Source: CAVRQM01 sp965246915 (GTDB lineage: Bacteria > Pseudomonadota > Alphaproteobacteria > Acetobacterales > Acetobacteraceae). Taken from it: DNA of 64,000 bases. The notes below the pieces were generated by a model. The model did no database searches and had not been told where the DNA came from. It saw nothing but the letters and a program-made list of their open reading frames with translations. Positions within the stretch are counted from its first letter, which is position 1. Each line of letters begins with the position of its first letter. Location: assembly GCA_965246915.1 (NCBI GenBank), contig CBDFGB010000001.1, positions 1-64,000 of the forward strand, given 5' to 3'. Positions 47,274 to 56,400 of the stretch are shown in pieces. Both the position numbers and the translations under genes were made by a program.

Positions 47274-47849
47274 ATGAGCGCATCGCTTCGCCCCATGACG
47301 CCGGACGAATTCCTTGAGTGGGAGGAGCGTCAGGAGCTGAAATACGAGTTCGACGGCGTCAACATCGAGGCGATGGTCGGGGGCACGGCGGGCCATGGAA
47401 CAGTCCAGGTCAACCTCGCAGCCGTTCTTGCGACCGCACTGGATGGTCAGCCGTGCCGGTTCTTCAACAGCGATATGAAGCTGAAGGTCGGCAGGAGCTG
47501 GCGCTATCCCGATGGCATGGTCGTCTGCGTGCCCGTCAAACGGCTGGCGACATTCGTGACGCAGCCGACGGTCATTTTCGAGGTGCTGTCCGACTCGACC
47601 TCGCTGAAGGACATGACGGTCAAGAACGACGAATATCAGTCGATCGATGCGATGCGCCGCTACGTCATGCTGGAACAGGACCGGGTGGCGGCGACCGTCT
47701 TCGCCCGCGAGGGCGACGACTGGGTTGGCCGCCGCGTGGTCGGCCCCGACGCCACGCTCGACATGCCGGAACTCGGCATCGCGGCCGTGGCGCTGTCGCG
47801 GCTTTACCGAGGCATCGACTTCGACGAAGTCGACGAGCCGCTCAATTGA
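47274..47849 (+). CDS. Uma2 family restriction-endonuclease-like protein
   Basis: A 191-residue PD-(D/E)XK-fold protein (Uma2/DUF820). TPDEFLEWEERQELKYEFDG, YPDGMVVC, VIFEVLSDST and DEYQSIDAMRRYVML are typical. Function is not well established; these are often in multiple copies. ATG at 47274 has GGTGGAGG upstream. Its end overlaps the convergent methyltransferase gene by 8 bp. Confidence 0.87.
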   Translation: MSASLRPMTPDEFLEWEERQELKYEFDGVNIEAMVGGTAGHGTVQVNLAAVLATALDGQPCRFFNSDMKLKVGRSWRYPDGMVVCVPVKRLATFVTQPTVIFEVLSDSTSLKDMTVKNDEYQSIDAMRRYVMLEQDRVAATVFAREGDDWVGRRVVGPDATLDMPELGIAAVALSRLYRGIDFDEVDEPLN

Positions 47850-48714
47850 CCGGCTTGCGGAACCGCAGCACGAAGTTGTCCGCCTCGCCGATCGCCAGAT
47901 ACTTCGCCCGGTCCTGATCGCCCAGGATCAGCCGCGGCGGCAAGGTCCACACCCCGCGCGGCCAGTCCGCCGTATCCTTCGGATTGGCGTTGATCTCCGA
48001 CGCCGCCTCAAACACGAAACCCGCTCGTTGCCCGAGCGCCACGGCAAAATCCTGTCGCACGTAGCCCGATGCCGCGCGAGAATCCTGCGGCCGGTCGGCG
48101 CGGCCCCGATGCTCCTCGATGCCGAGAATTCCCCCCGGCTTCAGCGCGCGAAAAAACGCGGCCAGGACGGACTCCGCCTCGCCGCGCCCCATCCAGTTGT
48201 GCAGATTGCGGAACGTCAGCACGACGTCGGCCGATCCCGGCGGCACGATGTCGGCCCGGCCGTCGCCGAGTTCGGCAAACTGCACGCGGTCGTAGCGCGC
48301 CGGATCGGCGGCGAGCCGGGCTCGCAGGGTGGCCGCGTCCTTGGTCGCCTCGGCGATCTGCGCCTCTGTCCCGACCGGTGCGGCCAGGGCCGCGACGTAG
48401 CGGCCGCCGTCGCGCAGATACGGAGCAAGGATCTCCGTCCAGTAGCCGCCGCTGGGCCAGATCTCGACGATCGTCGCGGTCGGGGCGACGCCGAAGAAGT
48501 CGAGCACCTCGCGTGGATGGCGCGCCGGGTCGCGCGCGACGAAACGCGGGCTGCGCTGCGGTCCGGCAAGCGCTGTCGCGAGGCTCGCCTCGACTGACTG
48601 CGGTGAGGCGCGCGGTGGCTCTGGTGGGGCATTTGGCGCGAGCGTTCCGGCCGCCGCGGATGTCGCGACGAGGAGCCAGCACGCGACGGCACGCGACGTC
48701 CGGATGCTTGTCAT
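47842..48714 (-). CDS. Exported class I SAM-dependent methyltransferase-like protein
   Basis: A 290-residue protein with a signal peptide (AVACWLLVATSAAAGTLAPN), then a Rossmann methyltransferase core: TIVEIWPSGGYWTEILAPYL, ADVVLTFRNLHNWM and ALKPGGILGIEEHRG. Homologues of this exported type are common in Proteobacteria and of unknown substrate. SAM would not be expected in the periplasm, so the function is open. Confidence 0.8.
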   Translation of the reverse strand: MTSIRTSRAVACWLLVATSAAAGTLAPNAPPEPPRASPQSVEASLATALAGPQRSPRFVARDPARHPREVLDFFGVAPTATIVEIWPSGGYWTEILAPYLRDGGRYVAALAAPVGTEAQIAEATKDAATLRARLAADPARYDRVQFAELGDGRADIVPPGSADVVLTFRNLHNWMGRGEAESVLAAFFRALKPGGILGIEEHRGRADRPQDSRAASGYVRQDFAVALGQRAGFVFEAASEINANPKDTADWPRGVWTLPPRLILGDQDRAKYLAIGEADNFVLRFRKPVN

Positions 48715-49094
48715 GACCCTTCATGCCACGTCGTCGGGGCGACGGAAACGAGCACGCGCCGCGCCGCGCGCTCGTGTCCGGCACCGAAGCAGCGCACCTG
48801 CCCAAAATTGATCGTGCGTCTCTACAAAAGCCGTCGCCGCGACATCGACCGCGTGCTGGGGGACGGCCATGCTAGCGCGGCTGGAGGAGACGGCGGCCGG
48901 CGCGGCCTGCGGCGTGTTCACCGAATGGCTTTTCCTCGGGGCGCGGATCGCTGGACCCGGCCGCACCGATCCTGGCCCCGCGCGTGGCCGCGCCGCTGGC
49001 GACACCCTTGAGACCGACAGGTAGCGGGGCGTCAGGCCCCCAAGTAAGGTTCGCATAGACACGAGCCGCGCGGCGGCCAGCAGGGGGACGACGC
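48715..49094. other. Intergenic region without recognised gene
   Basis: 380 bp between the divergent methyltransferase and the binding-protein pseudogene. No conserved ORF, RNA or strong repeat was seen; only a weak GGGGC/GCCCC hairpin near 49024-49038. Confidence 0.4.
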
Positions 49095-50382
49095 ATGACC
49101 GAGAAAGCTGCCGCCAGAATAGGCCGGCGCGGTGCATTGGGCGGAGCGGCGGTCTTGGGCACCGCCTTGCTCGCCCGGCCGGACACCGCCCGCGCCGCCG
49201 CGGCGATCAAGATCGGCTATGTGGCGCCACAGACCGGGCCGCTCGCTGCCTTCGCGGAGGCTGACGGGTTCGTCTTGGGCGGCTTGCGACAGGCGCTCGC
49301 GAACGGGATCGCGGTCGGCGGGACCACGTATCCGGTCGAGATCATCGTCAAGGACAGCCAGTCCAATCCGAACCGCGCGGCGACGGTGGCCAACGAGCTG
49401 ATCCTGAACGACGGCGTCGACATGATGGTCGTGGCGTCAACACCGGAGACGACAAATCCTGTCTCCGATCAATGCGAGCTGAACGGCATGCCCTGCATTT
49501 CCACCATGGCGCCTTGGCAGCCATGGTTCTTCACCCGGGGCGGCGACCCGAAGACGGGGTTCGAGTGGACTTATCATTTCTTCTGGGGACTGGAGGACGT
49601 GATCGCCGTCTACACCGACATGTGGGGCCAGCTCTCGACCAACAAGATCGTCGGCGGGCTGTTTCCCAACGATGGCGATGGCAACGCCTGGGGCGATCCG
49701 AAGCTCGGATTTCCGCCCGTGCTGGCGGCGAAGGGCTTCACGCTGTTCGATCCCGGTCGGTATCAGAACCTCGCGAGCGACTTCTCCGCCCAGATCGCCG
49801 CGTTCAAGGCGCAGAAGGCGGAGATCCTGACCGGCGTGGTGATCCCGCCGGACTTCACCACCTTCTGGACGCAAGCCAAGCAGCAAGGGTTCAACCCGAA
49901 GATCGCCTCGGTCGCCAAGGCCCTGCTGTTCCCGGTGGCTGTCGAGGCGCTGGGCGAGGCCGCGAACAACCTGTCGTCGGAAATCTGGTGGTCGCCCAAT
50001 CACCCGTTCAAGAGTTCGCTAACCGGGACAACGGCCGCCGAGTTGGGCGCGGGGCTGGACGGCGGCGACGAAGCGGCAATGGACGCAGTGCCTGGGGTTC
50101 ATCCATGCGCAGTTCGAGGTTGCGATCGACGCGCTGAAGCGCTCCGGCGCGCCGAAGGACAAGGCGATGGTGGCCAAGGCGATGGCGGCGACCAAGCTCG
50201 ACACCATCGTCGGCACAGTGGACTTCTCGAAGGGGCCGGTCCGCAACGTCGCCAAGACGCCGCTGGTCGGCGGGCAATGGCGGCGCACGCCCGCCGGTCC
50301 GTTCAAATACGACCTGCGGATCACCTCGAACGCCATCGCGCCGATGATCCCGGTGCAGGACAAGATGCAGCCGCTCGGCTGA
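49095..50382 (+). pseudogene. Frameshifted ABC transporter substrate-binding protein
   Basis: A LivJ-like periplasmic binding protein: Tat/Sec-like start MTEKAAARIGRRGALGGAAV, then IKIGYVAPQTGPLAAFAEAD and YPVEIIVKDSQSNPNRAATV. Up to about 50041 the first frame is intact. From about 50057 the family sequence (QWTQCLGFIHAQFEVAIDA, KDKAMVAKAMAATK, up to stop at 50382) is in another frame, so one extra G lies in the GGG/GGGG runs at 50044-50054. Intact, it would be ~428 residues. The VOC gene follows 18 bp later. Confidence 0.8.
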
Positions 50383-50400
50383 ACGGGAGAGAGACGTTCC

Positions 50401-51360
50401 ATGACCGAGATCACCGGGATCCACCATGTCACCGCCGGCGCCTCGGGCGCGCAGGAGGATGTCGATTTCTTCACCAGGATCGTGGGGCAGCGGCTCATCA
50501 AGCAGACCGTGCTGTTCGACGGGACCAACCCGATCTACCACCTGTATTACGCCAACCGAAACGCCGAGATTGGCTCCGTCATGACGACGTTCCCGTTCAA
50601 GAAGGTCGGCTATGTCGGCAGGCGCGGGTCCGGCCAGGTGCGCACCACCGGATATTCCGTCCCGGTCGGCGCGCTCGAGTTCTGGGGCGAGCATCTGCGC
50701 ACGCATGGCATCATCGCGGACGGGCCGCGCGAACGGTTCGGCGTTCGCGTATTGCGCTTCGTGCATCCCGCCGGCCTCGAATTCGAGTTGATCGAGGATG
50801 CATCAGATACGACCGAGGGCTGGACCACCGAGGAGATCGGCGCCGAGGTCGCGGTGCGCGGCTTCCACAGCGTCGCGATGTCGGTGCGCGAGACGGAGGA
50901 GCAGGAGCGATTCCTGACCGCCGGCCTCGGCTTCGCCAAGGTCGGCACGGACGGCGCCTACACGCGCTTCGCGATCGGCGCGGGCGGGGCGCAGCGGACG
51001 GTGGATCTGCTGCACGAGCCGGATCTGCCGCAAGGCTCGTGGATTTTCGCGCAGGGCATCGTGCATCACGTGGCCTTTGCCGTGCCCACCGAGGCCGAGC
51101 AGACGAGCGCCAAGGCGCGGCTCGAAGGCCTCGGCTACACCGACGTCTCGGAAATCAAGGACCGGCAGTATTTCCACTCGATCTATTGCCGCTCGCCAGG
51201 CGGCATCCTGTGCGAGCTGGCGACTTGCGATATCGGCTTCGCGATCGATGAGGAGCCGGATCATCTAGGCGAACAGCTCCTGCTGCCGCCATGGTTCGAG
51301 AGCCGGCGGGCGGAGATCGTCGCGCCGCTTGAGCCGATCCGGGTCCCGCAAGCCGCCTGA
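50401..51360 (+). CDS. Ring-cleaving dioxygenase/VOC protein (MhqO-like)
   Basis: A 319-residue protein with two VOC domains. Family pieces are ITGIHHVTAGASGAQEDVDF and GIVHHVAFAVPTEAEQTSAK; metal ligands His (IHHVT, VHHVAF) and Glu (CELATCDIGF) are present. Such proteins include hydroquinone-type dioxygenases. It follows the broken binding-protein gene by 18 bp and may have been its operon partner. Confidence 0.85.
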   Translation: MTEITGIHHVTAGASGAQEDVDFFTRIVGQRLIKQTVLFDGTNPIYHLYYANRNAEIGSVMTTFPFKKVGYVGRRGSGQVRTTGYSVPVGALEFWGEHLRTHGIIADGPRERFGVRVLRFVHPAGLEFELIEDASDTTEGWTTEEIGAEVAVRGFHSVAMSVRETEEQERFLTAGLGFAKVGTDGAYTRFAIGAGGAQRTVDLLHEPDLPQGSWIFAQGIVHHVAFAVPTEAEQTSAKARLEGLGYTDVSEIKDRQYFHSIYCRSPGGILCELATCDIGFAIDEEPDHLGEQLLLPPWFESRRAEIVAPLEPIRVPQAA

Positions 51361-51367
51361 GAGAACG

Positions 51368-51394
51368 GACGGGCGGCGTTGAGCGCCGCCCGTC
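51368..51394. terminator. GC hairpin between convergent genes
   Basis: 11-bp perfect stem GACGGGCGGCG/CGCCGCCCGTC with loop TTGAG, between the VOC gene (+) and the fasciclin gene (-). No U-tract, so termination is uncertain. Confidence 0.5.
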
Positions 51395-51413
51395 GATGGC
51401 CGCCGGAAGGTAT

Positions 51414-51965
51414 TCAGCCCGGCAGCAGCACCTTGTCGATGACGTGGATCACGCCGTTCGACTGCCTGACGTCGCTGATCGTGATGTCGGCCATATCGCC
51501 CTTGCCGTCGCGCACGACGATGTTGGTCGGACCGTTCATGGCGAACATCAGCTTCTCGCCCTCGACGGTGGTCAGCGTCGCCTCGCCCTTGCCGGCCTTG
51601 ATCAGCTTGGCGATCTTGGCGCTGTCGTAGCTGCCCGACACGACGTGATAGGTCAGGACCTTCGTCAGCATCGCCTTGTTCTCGGGCTTCAGCAGCGTGT
51701 CGACCGTGCCGGCCGGCAGCGCGGTGAACGCGGCGTTCACCGGCGCGAACACGGTGAACGGGCCGGGCGTGTTGAGCGTGTCGACCAAGCCCGCGGCCTT
51801 CACGGCGGCGACCAGGGTCGTGTGGTCGGCGGAGTTGACGGCGTTCGAGACGATCGTCTTGTTGGGGAACATCGGCTGGCCGCCGACCTGCACGGTCTGC
51901 GCGAACGCCGGAGCGGCGAGCATCAAGGCGAGCGCCGCGGCAGCGGCGATACGGGTGGTCGACAT
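51414..51965 (-). CDS. Exported fasciclin-domain protein
   Basis: A 183-residue protein with a signal peptide (IAAAAALALMLAAPAFAQ) and one fasciclin (FAS1) domain: TPGPFTVFAPVNAAFTALPA, LTYHVVSGSYDSAKI and IHVIDKVLLPG. FAS1 domains mediate adhesion. ATG at 51965 is chosen for the signal peptide. Confidence 0.92.
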   Translation of the reverse strand: MSTTRIAAAAALALMLAAPAFAQTVQVGGQPMFPNKTIVSNAVNSADHTTLVAAVKAAGLVDTLNTPGPFTVFAPVNAAFTALPAGTVDTLLKPENKAMLTKVLTYHVVSGSYDSAKIAKLIKAGKGEATLTTVEGEKLMFAMNGPTNIVVRDGKGDMADITISDVRQSNGVIHVIDKVLLPG

Positions 51966-52048
51966 CGACGTCGTCTCCTGTGAGGACCGCGGATCACGTC
52001 CGCTGTTGATCTTACGGGGCAGTTGCCGATACGGATGCGGTCGCCGCG

Positions 52049-52711
52049 TCAAAATCGCGCAGGCAATGCACGGCGGATCGCCGCTGCGGCCGCCTCGCCG
52101 AGAAGCCGCTGGGCGTCCGCGGTCAGATGCACGCCGTCCATCCCGTCCGTCGCGATGACCGAGCCGGCATCGAGAAAAGCCGCACCGGTCGCCTCGGCCA
52201 CCGCGCGATAGGCTGGCGGGAGCACGCGCGAGATCGCCTCGCCACCGCTGAACATTTCCGCGAACACGTGGAGCCGTCCGAGCGGCGGCGGACAGACAAG
52301 CAGCACGTCCGGACTGCCGTAGGCGGCGCCGACGCCGCCGGCGATATTGCGCGCAACGTCCACGAGCCGCCCCGCCCCGAGCGCGATCCGCGCCGCCGAG
52401 CGGGCAAACATCGCCTTCAGGTCATTGGTGCCAAGCATGATGACCACGATATCGAGCGGCAGATGGCTGGCCAAGCACGCTGGTAGATAGGCGAGGCCAT
52501 CCAATCCGGCACCCGCGATTTGCGGGTTTGTCGGATCGGCGACGTCGGTCGTTCGTCCGTTCAGTCCCTCCTCAATCAGCTCGATGTCGTCACCGAGCGA
52601 AGCCGCCATCACCCGCGGCCAGCGTCGGGCCGCGTCGTATCGGGTGGACGGTGGCTCGGCCACCGGCACGAAGCCCCACGTATTGCTGTCGCCGTAACAA
52701 AGAACGCGCAT
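52049..52711 (-). CDS. SGNH/GDSL hydrolase
   Basis: A 220-residue esterase-like enzyme: CYGDSNTWG (block I Ser), EEGLNGRTT, IMLGTNDLKAMF and DGVHLTADAQRLLG (block V Asp/His). No signal peptide, so it is cytosolic. It starts 8 bp after xthA on the minus strand, and is likely co-transcribed with it. Confidence 0.88.
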   Translation of the reverse strand: MRVLCYGDSNTWGFVPVAEPPSTRYDAARRWPRVMAASLGDDIELIEEGLNGRTTDVADPTNPQIAGAGLDGLAYLPACLASHLPLDIVVIMLGTNDLKAMFARSAARIALGAGRLVDVARNIAGGVGAAYGSPDVLLVCPPPLGRLHVFAEMFSGGEAISRVLPPAYRAVAEATGAAFLDAGSVIATDGMDGVHLTADAQRLLGEAAAAAIRRALPARF

Positions 52712-52719
52712 GCCGCCTC

Positions 52720-53520
52720 CTACAGATCGAGTTCGACGCAGACCGGGACGTGATCGGATCCCTGCGGCCAGTCGCGCGCATCGCGCAGGATGCGCTGCGA
52801 GACGAGGGCCGGCTTCAGATCGTGCGAGACCCAGACGTGATCGAGCCGCCGCCCGCGATCCGACAACCGCCAATCGCGATTGCGATACGACCACCACGTA
52901 TACAGCTTCTGATCCTCAGGCACGAAATGGCGCACGGCGTCGGTGAAGCCCGTCGCCTGCCATGCCGTCAGCGCCGCGGTCTCGACCGGCGTGTGGCTGA
53001 CGACATCGAGCAACTGCTTGTGGTTCCAGACGTCGTGCTCCAAAGGCGCGATGTTGAGGTCGCCGACCAGCACGGTCCGGCGCGGCGGCGCGGTCGAGAA
53101 CCAGGCGGTCGCCTCGGCCACGAAATCGAGCTTGTGGGCGAACTTCACGTTCGCCTCGCGGTCCGCGATGTCCCCGCCGGCGGGGACGTAGAAATCGTGC
53201 AGCTCGACCGGCCCCGACGGCGCGGCGAGCGTGACGTGCAGATGCCGGCAATCGCCGCGCGCGCACCAATCGGGCGAGTCGATCACCAGGGTCAGCGGGA
53301 CGCGGGACAGGATCGCAACCCCATTGTAGCCCTTCATCCCGCGCCGGGCGACGTGCTGGAACCCAAGCGCCGGCGGTCCGTCGTCGGGAAAAAGCTCGTC
53401 CGGAACCTTGGTTTCCTGCAGGCAGAGCACGTCAGGCCGCAGATCGGCGACCAGCCTCTCCAGCAGCTTCAGCCGCAGGCGAAGCGAATTGATGTTCCAG
53501 GTGGCGATGCGAAGGGTCAT
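52720..53520 (-). CDS. xthA: Exodeoxyribonuclease III
   Basis: A 266-residue AP endonuclease/3'-5' exonuclease of base-excision repair. IATWNINSLRLRLKLLE, CLQETKVPDE, VGDLNIAP and the C-terminal GSDHVPVCVELDL are the Mg2+-dependent ExoIII motifs. ATG at 53520; a longer frame from 53658 is unsupported. Confidence 0.93.
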   Translation of the reverse strand: MTLRIATWNINSLRLRLKLLERLVADLRPDVLCLQETKVPDELFPDDGPPALGFQHVARRGMKGYNGVAILSRVPLTLVIDSPDWCARGDCRHLHVTLAAPSGPVELHDFYVPAGGDIADREANVKFAHKLDFVAEATAWFSTAPPRRTVLVGDLNIAPLEHDVWNHKQLLDVVSHTPVETAALTAWQATGFTDAVRHFVPEDQKLYTWWSYRNRDWRLSDRGRRLDHVWVSHDLKPALVSQRILRDARDWPQGSDHVPVCVELDL

Positions 53521-53743
53521 GCCCCTGCGTCGCGCGGGAACGATCATGATGCAAGACCCCGGGGGACGCGGACCCGCCCGGCCGCGAATCACATTACGAC
53601 CGAGAATACTTGCGTCATCGTGTGATTTATTCGCGTCGTCAATCCAGGATACCGTCAACTCTTAATATGGCTGTCATCGACATGCCATCGTCGTCACCCC
53701 CCGCGCGACTAGATTGCCCGTCAGTCATCGAGGGGAAACGCCG

Positions 53744-54772
53744 ATGTTACATTCCACCAAAACGCTGCTCGTCGCGACCGTCGCGGCGCTCGCCATCGCC
53801 GCGCCGGGCCGTCAGGCGCTCGCATGGGGCCACACGGGCCACCTCGAGATCAGCAAGCTGGCGGTCGCCACGCTGCCGGCCTGGATGCCGGGCTTTTTGC
53901 GCAACCTCGTATCCGGCAACGAAATCGGCGAACTCGGCGCCGAGGCCGACGTTTCCAAAGGATCGGGTCTCATTCACGACGCCGAACGAAATCCCGGGCA
54001 CTACGTCGATATCGACGAGAACCGCAAGGTGGTGGGCGTCAGCCCGTTCGCACCGCTGTTCGCGACGCGCGAGGCATATGATACGGCGCAACGCGCCGGC
54101 GGCCAGACGCAGTATTCCTCGGGATATCTGCAATACAACATCGTCGACGGCTGGCAGCAGGTCCGCAAGGATTTCGCCCTCTATCGCGCTTTCAAGGTCG
54201 GGCTGGCCTCCGCCGACAACGACGCCGACCGCGCCTATTTCAAGTATCAGCTCGAGTTGCGCCAGACGCTGACGCTGCGCGATATCGGGGTCTGGAGCCA
54301 CTTCATCGGCGATGGCAGCCAACCGCTGCACGTCTCGATCCACTACAATGGCTGGGGCAACTATCCGAACCCAAAAAACTACACGCAGAAGCCGATCCAC
54401 GCACCGTTCGAGGGCAGCTTCGTGCGCGACTTCGTCGATGTCGGCGCCGTATATTACGCGATCAAGCCGTATCGCTACTGCGGCTGCACCATCGAGGAGC
54501 GGGTCGCCCGCTACCTGCTGGCGACGCTGGCGCAAGTGGAGCCGCTCTACGTCCTGGCAACCAAAGACCCGGCGCCGTTCACGACTGCCTTGCCGGCCGA
54601 GGTGCGCTTCGCGACCGAGCGTCTAGCGGCCGCCGCCGGCGAACTCCGCGACGAGATCGAGGACGCCTGGGTGTCGAGCGCCACCTGGAGTGTCGGCTAT
54701 CCGGTGATCAGCGTGGCCGACATCGAATCCGGCAAGGTGCATCTGACGCGCACGTCACTGGCCAGCGACTGA
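53744..54772 (+). CDS. Exported S1/P1 nuclease
   Basis: A 342-residue zinc-dependent nuclease. A signal peptide ends QALA, and the mature protein begins with Trp (WGHTGH), the N-terminal zinc ligand typical of S1/P1. Others are in IGVWSHFIGDGSQPLHVSIH and around YNGWGNYPNPK. It probably degrades extracellular single-stranded nucleic acid or removes 3'-phosphates. The ATG at 53744 is chosen over 53714 for the signal peptide. 223 bp upstream form the divergent promoter region shared with xthA. Confidence 0.88.
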   Translation: MLHSTKTLLVATVAALAIAAPGRQALAWGHTGHLEISKLAVATLPAWMPGFLRNLVSGNEIGELGAEADVSKGSGLIHDAERNPGHYVDIDENRKVVGVSPFAPLFATREAYDTAQRAGGQTQYSSGYLQYNIVDGWQQVRKDFALYRAFKVGLASADNDADRAYFKYQLELRQTLTLRDIGVWSHFIGDGSQPLHVSIHYNGWGNYPNPKNYTQKPIHAPFEGSFVRDFVDVGAVYYAIKPYRYCGCTIEERVARYLLATLAQVEPLYVLATKDPAPFTTALPAEVRFATERLAAAAGELRDEIEDAWVSSATWSVGYPVISVADIESGKVHLTRTSLASD

Positions 54773-54848
54773 GTGCTTCGACGCGTGCATCGTGGCGACC
54801 GGATCAGCCCGGTCGTCCCGGCCGCCCTCTCCAAAATCCGAGGATGTC

Positions 54849-56159
54849 ATGAGTTTATCGAACCGAATCCGGGTTGCCACGACGTTTGCCCTGTTGGCCG
54901 GTGCGGCGCAGTGCGCGCCAGTACGCGCCGATGACCAGACGCTCGTTGGCGCCGGCAACGCGACCGCGACCGCCCTCGCCCAGGGCTCACCGCTTGTGCG
55001 CACGTCCATGCGGCGCATGGAACTCCAGTTGTCGCTCGTGCATGATCGGCATCTGCGCGGTCTGACCTATGACGCGCTGTTCAATTCGCGCACCTGCGTT
55101 TTCCATCGTTCCGAAGTCACCGAGGCGAAGAAGCTCGCGATCCTGAACCAGCTCAAAGCCGAGGCCCTCTATTCGCAAGCCGATGCCGCGGCATTCCCCG
55201 GCGGGGCGTGGGTCGGCGTATTCCCCGCCATTCGCGACGAGGGCACGATCTGCCCGCACCTGCCGCAGAGTTTCGCCACGGCGCCGGCCGGCGTGTTCGG
55301 CGGGCATGGTTCGTTTCCCGGTGGCCTTGCGATACACGCCTCGTTCAACATGTCGAGCTCGATCAGCTTCGCGTCCAACTACCGCCTCGCCTATGGCATC
55401 ACGGGTTCGGATGGCCTGCCGCACATGGCGATGCTGCCGCCGTTCGACGGACCGCATCAGGGCGATCTCGACATCTCGCAAGACGAGGTCATCGCGGCGC
55501 CGATGTGGCACGACTGGGCCAAGACGATGGTGTTTCAGTGGAACGCCGACGGGTCGGAATTCGCGGAGTTCAATTTCGGCGGCAACGGCGCCACCGACAA
55601 CAATGGCGCGGCCGGCGACAGCCGGACCGGCGGCCACCACATCCTGAGCCTCGCGGAGTCGATCGCCCGCGGGCTGCCGGCGCGTTTCGTCATCACCCAA
55701 GCCTCGGCCCATACCGCGCCGAGCCTCGGCAACGAATTCAAAGTGGTGAACTGGATCCGCGCGGCCTCGATCATCGCGCAGGCCAATCCGATCTCGCGCG
55801 GATATCTGGTCAAGGACGGAGCGGGAGCCTACCGCCTGCCGCCGTTCCCGAAGTCGGGCGGCATCGACCTGAACGCCGTGGGTCAAGTCAATCTTCTCGT
55901 AGAGTATGAGATCCACAATCTGTCGGACGCGGACTTCACCTTCAGCATTCCGGCCGTGACGGAGTCGCAGGCGATCCTGCGGAGTCTCGCACCACAATAT
56001 GGCTACGACCCCGCCGATGTGGCCACCTACACTACAAGGTTCCGCAACCCCGCCCTGACCTATCTGAGCGGCGAGCGGCTGTTGATCATCTACGGGCAGA
56101 AGGGTATCGCCGGCGTCAAGCAGCAGCTCGATCTGTTGCGATCGAAGAAGATCATTTGA
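54849..56159 (+). CDS. Exported protein with possible HD-like metal site
   Basis: A 436-residue protein with a signal peptide (VATTFALLAGAAQCAPVRA). No family recognised. His/Asp-rich segments GGHGSFPGGLAIHASFN, APMWHDWAKTMVFQW, GGHHILSLAESI and TQASAHTAPSLG resemble the H...HD...H spacing of HD-domain phosphohydrolases. It starts 76 bp after the S1/P1 nuclease, on the same strand, suggesting a shared role in extracellular phosphoester degradation (inference). Confidence 0.55.
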   Translation: MSLSNRIRVATTFALLAGAAQCAPVRADDQTLVGAGNATATALAQGSPLVRTSMRRMELQLSLVHDRHLRGLTYDALFNSRTCVFHRSEVTEAKKLAILNQLKAEALYSQADAAAFPGGAWVGVFPAIRDEGTICPHLPQSFATAPAGVFGGHGSFPGGLAIHASFNMSSSISFASNYRLAYGITGSDGLPHMAMLPPFDGPHQGDLDISQDEVIAAPMWHDWAKTMVFQWNADGSEFAEFNFGGNGATDNNGAAGDSRTGGHHILSLAESIARGLPARFVITQASAHTAPSLGNEFKVVNWIRAASIIAQANPISRGYLVKDGAGAYRLPPFPKSGGIDLNAVGQVNLLVEYEIHNLSDADFTFSIPAVTESQAILRSLAPQYGYDPADVATYTTRFRNPALTYLSGERLLIIYGQKGIAGVKQQLDLLRSKKII

Positions 56160-56212
56160 CCGAGCGTCGCGGCAGTCACCTCAAGCCCGTCCCGACAACG
56201 TAATCCCAGCAA

Positions 56213-56286
56213 TTGACCATGCCCTCTCGTCGCAACGGAAATGCATTGATTTGCAGGAGGCCCGCCGCGCGAGAGGGCATGGTCAA
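56213..56286. repeat. 17-bp perfect inverted repeat with 40-nt loop
   Basis: TTGACCATGCCCTCTCG (56213-56229) and its exact reverse complement (56270-56286), between convergent genes. The loop contains a smaller TGCA-N6-TGCA repeat. It could be a structured RNA, a bidirectional terminator or the relic of a small mobile element. Confidence 0.85.
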
Positions 56287-56400
56287 GCGATGCCATGACG
56301 ATCGGGAGCAATCTTCGCTGGGTCGTTACCGCCGACCCTTGGAGTAACTCAGCGACGTCCGCGGCACGGGTTGCATTCGTGATGAGCAATCATCCGCCGC

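Noticed and set aside
53521..53743. AATCACA...TGTGATT repeat as a Crp site before the S1/P1 gene
   Set aside because: Arms are too far apart (over 30 bp) for a Crp/Fnr site and no promoter could be matched.
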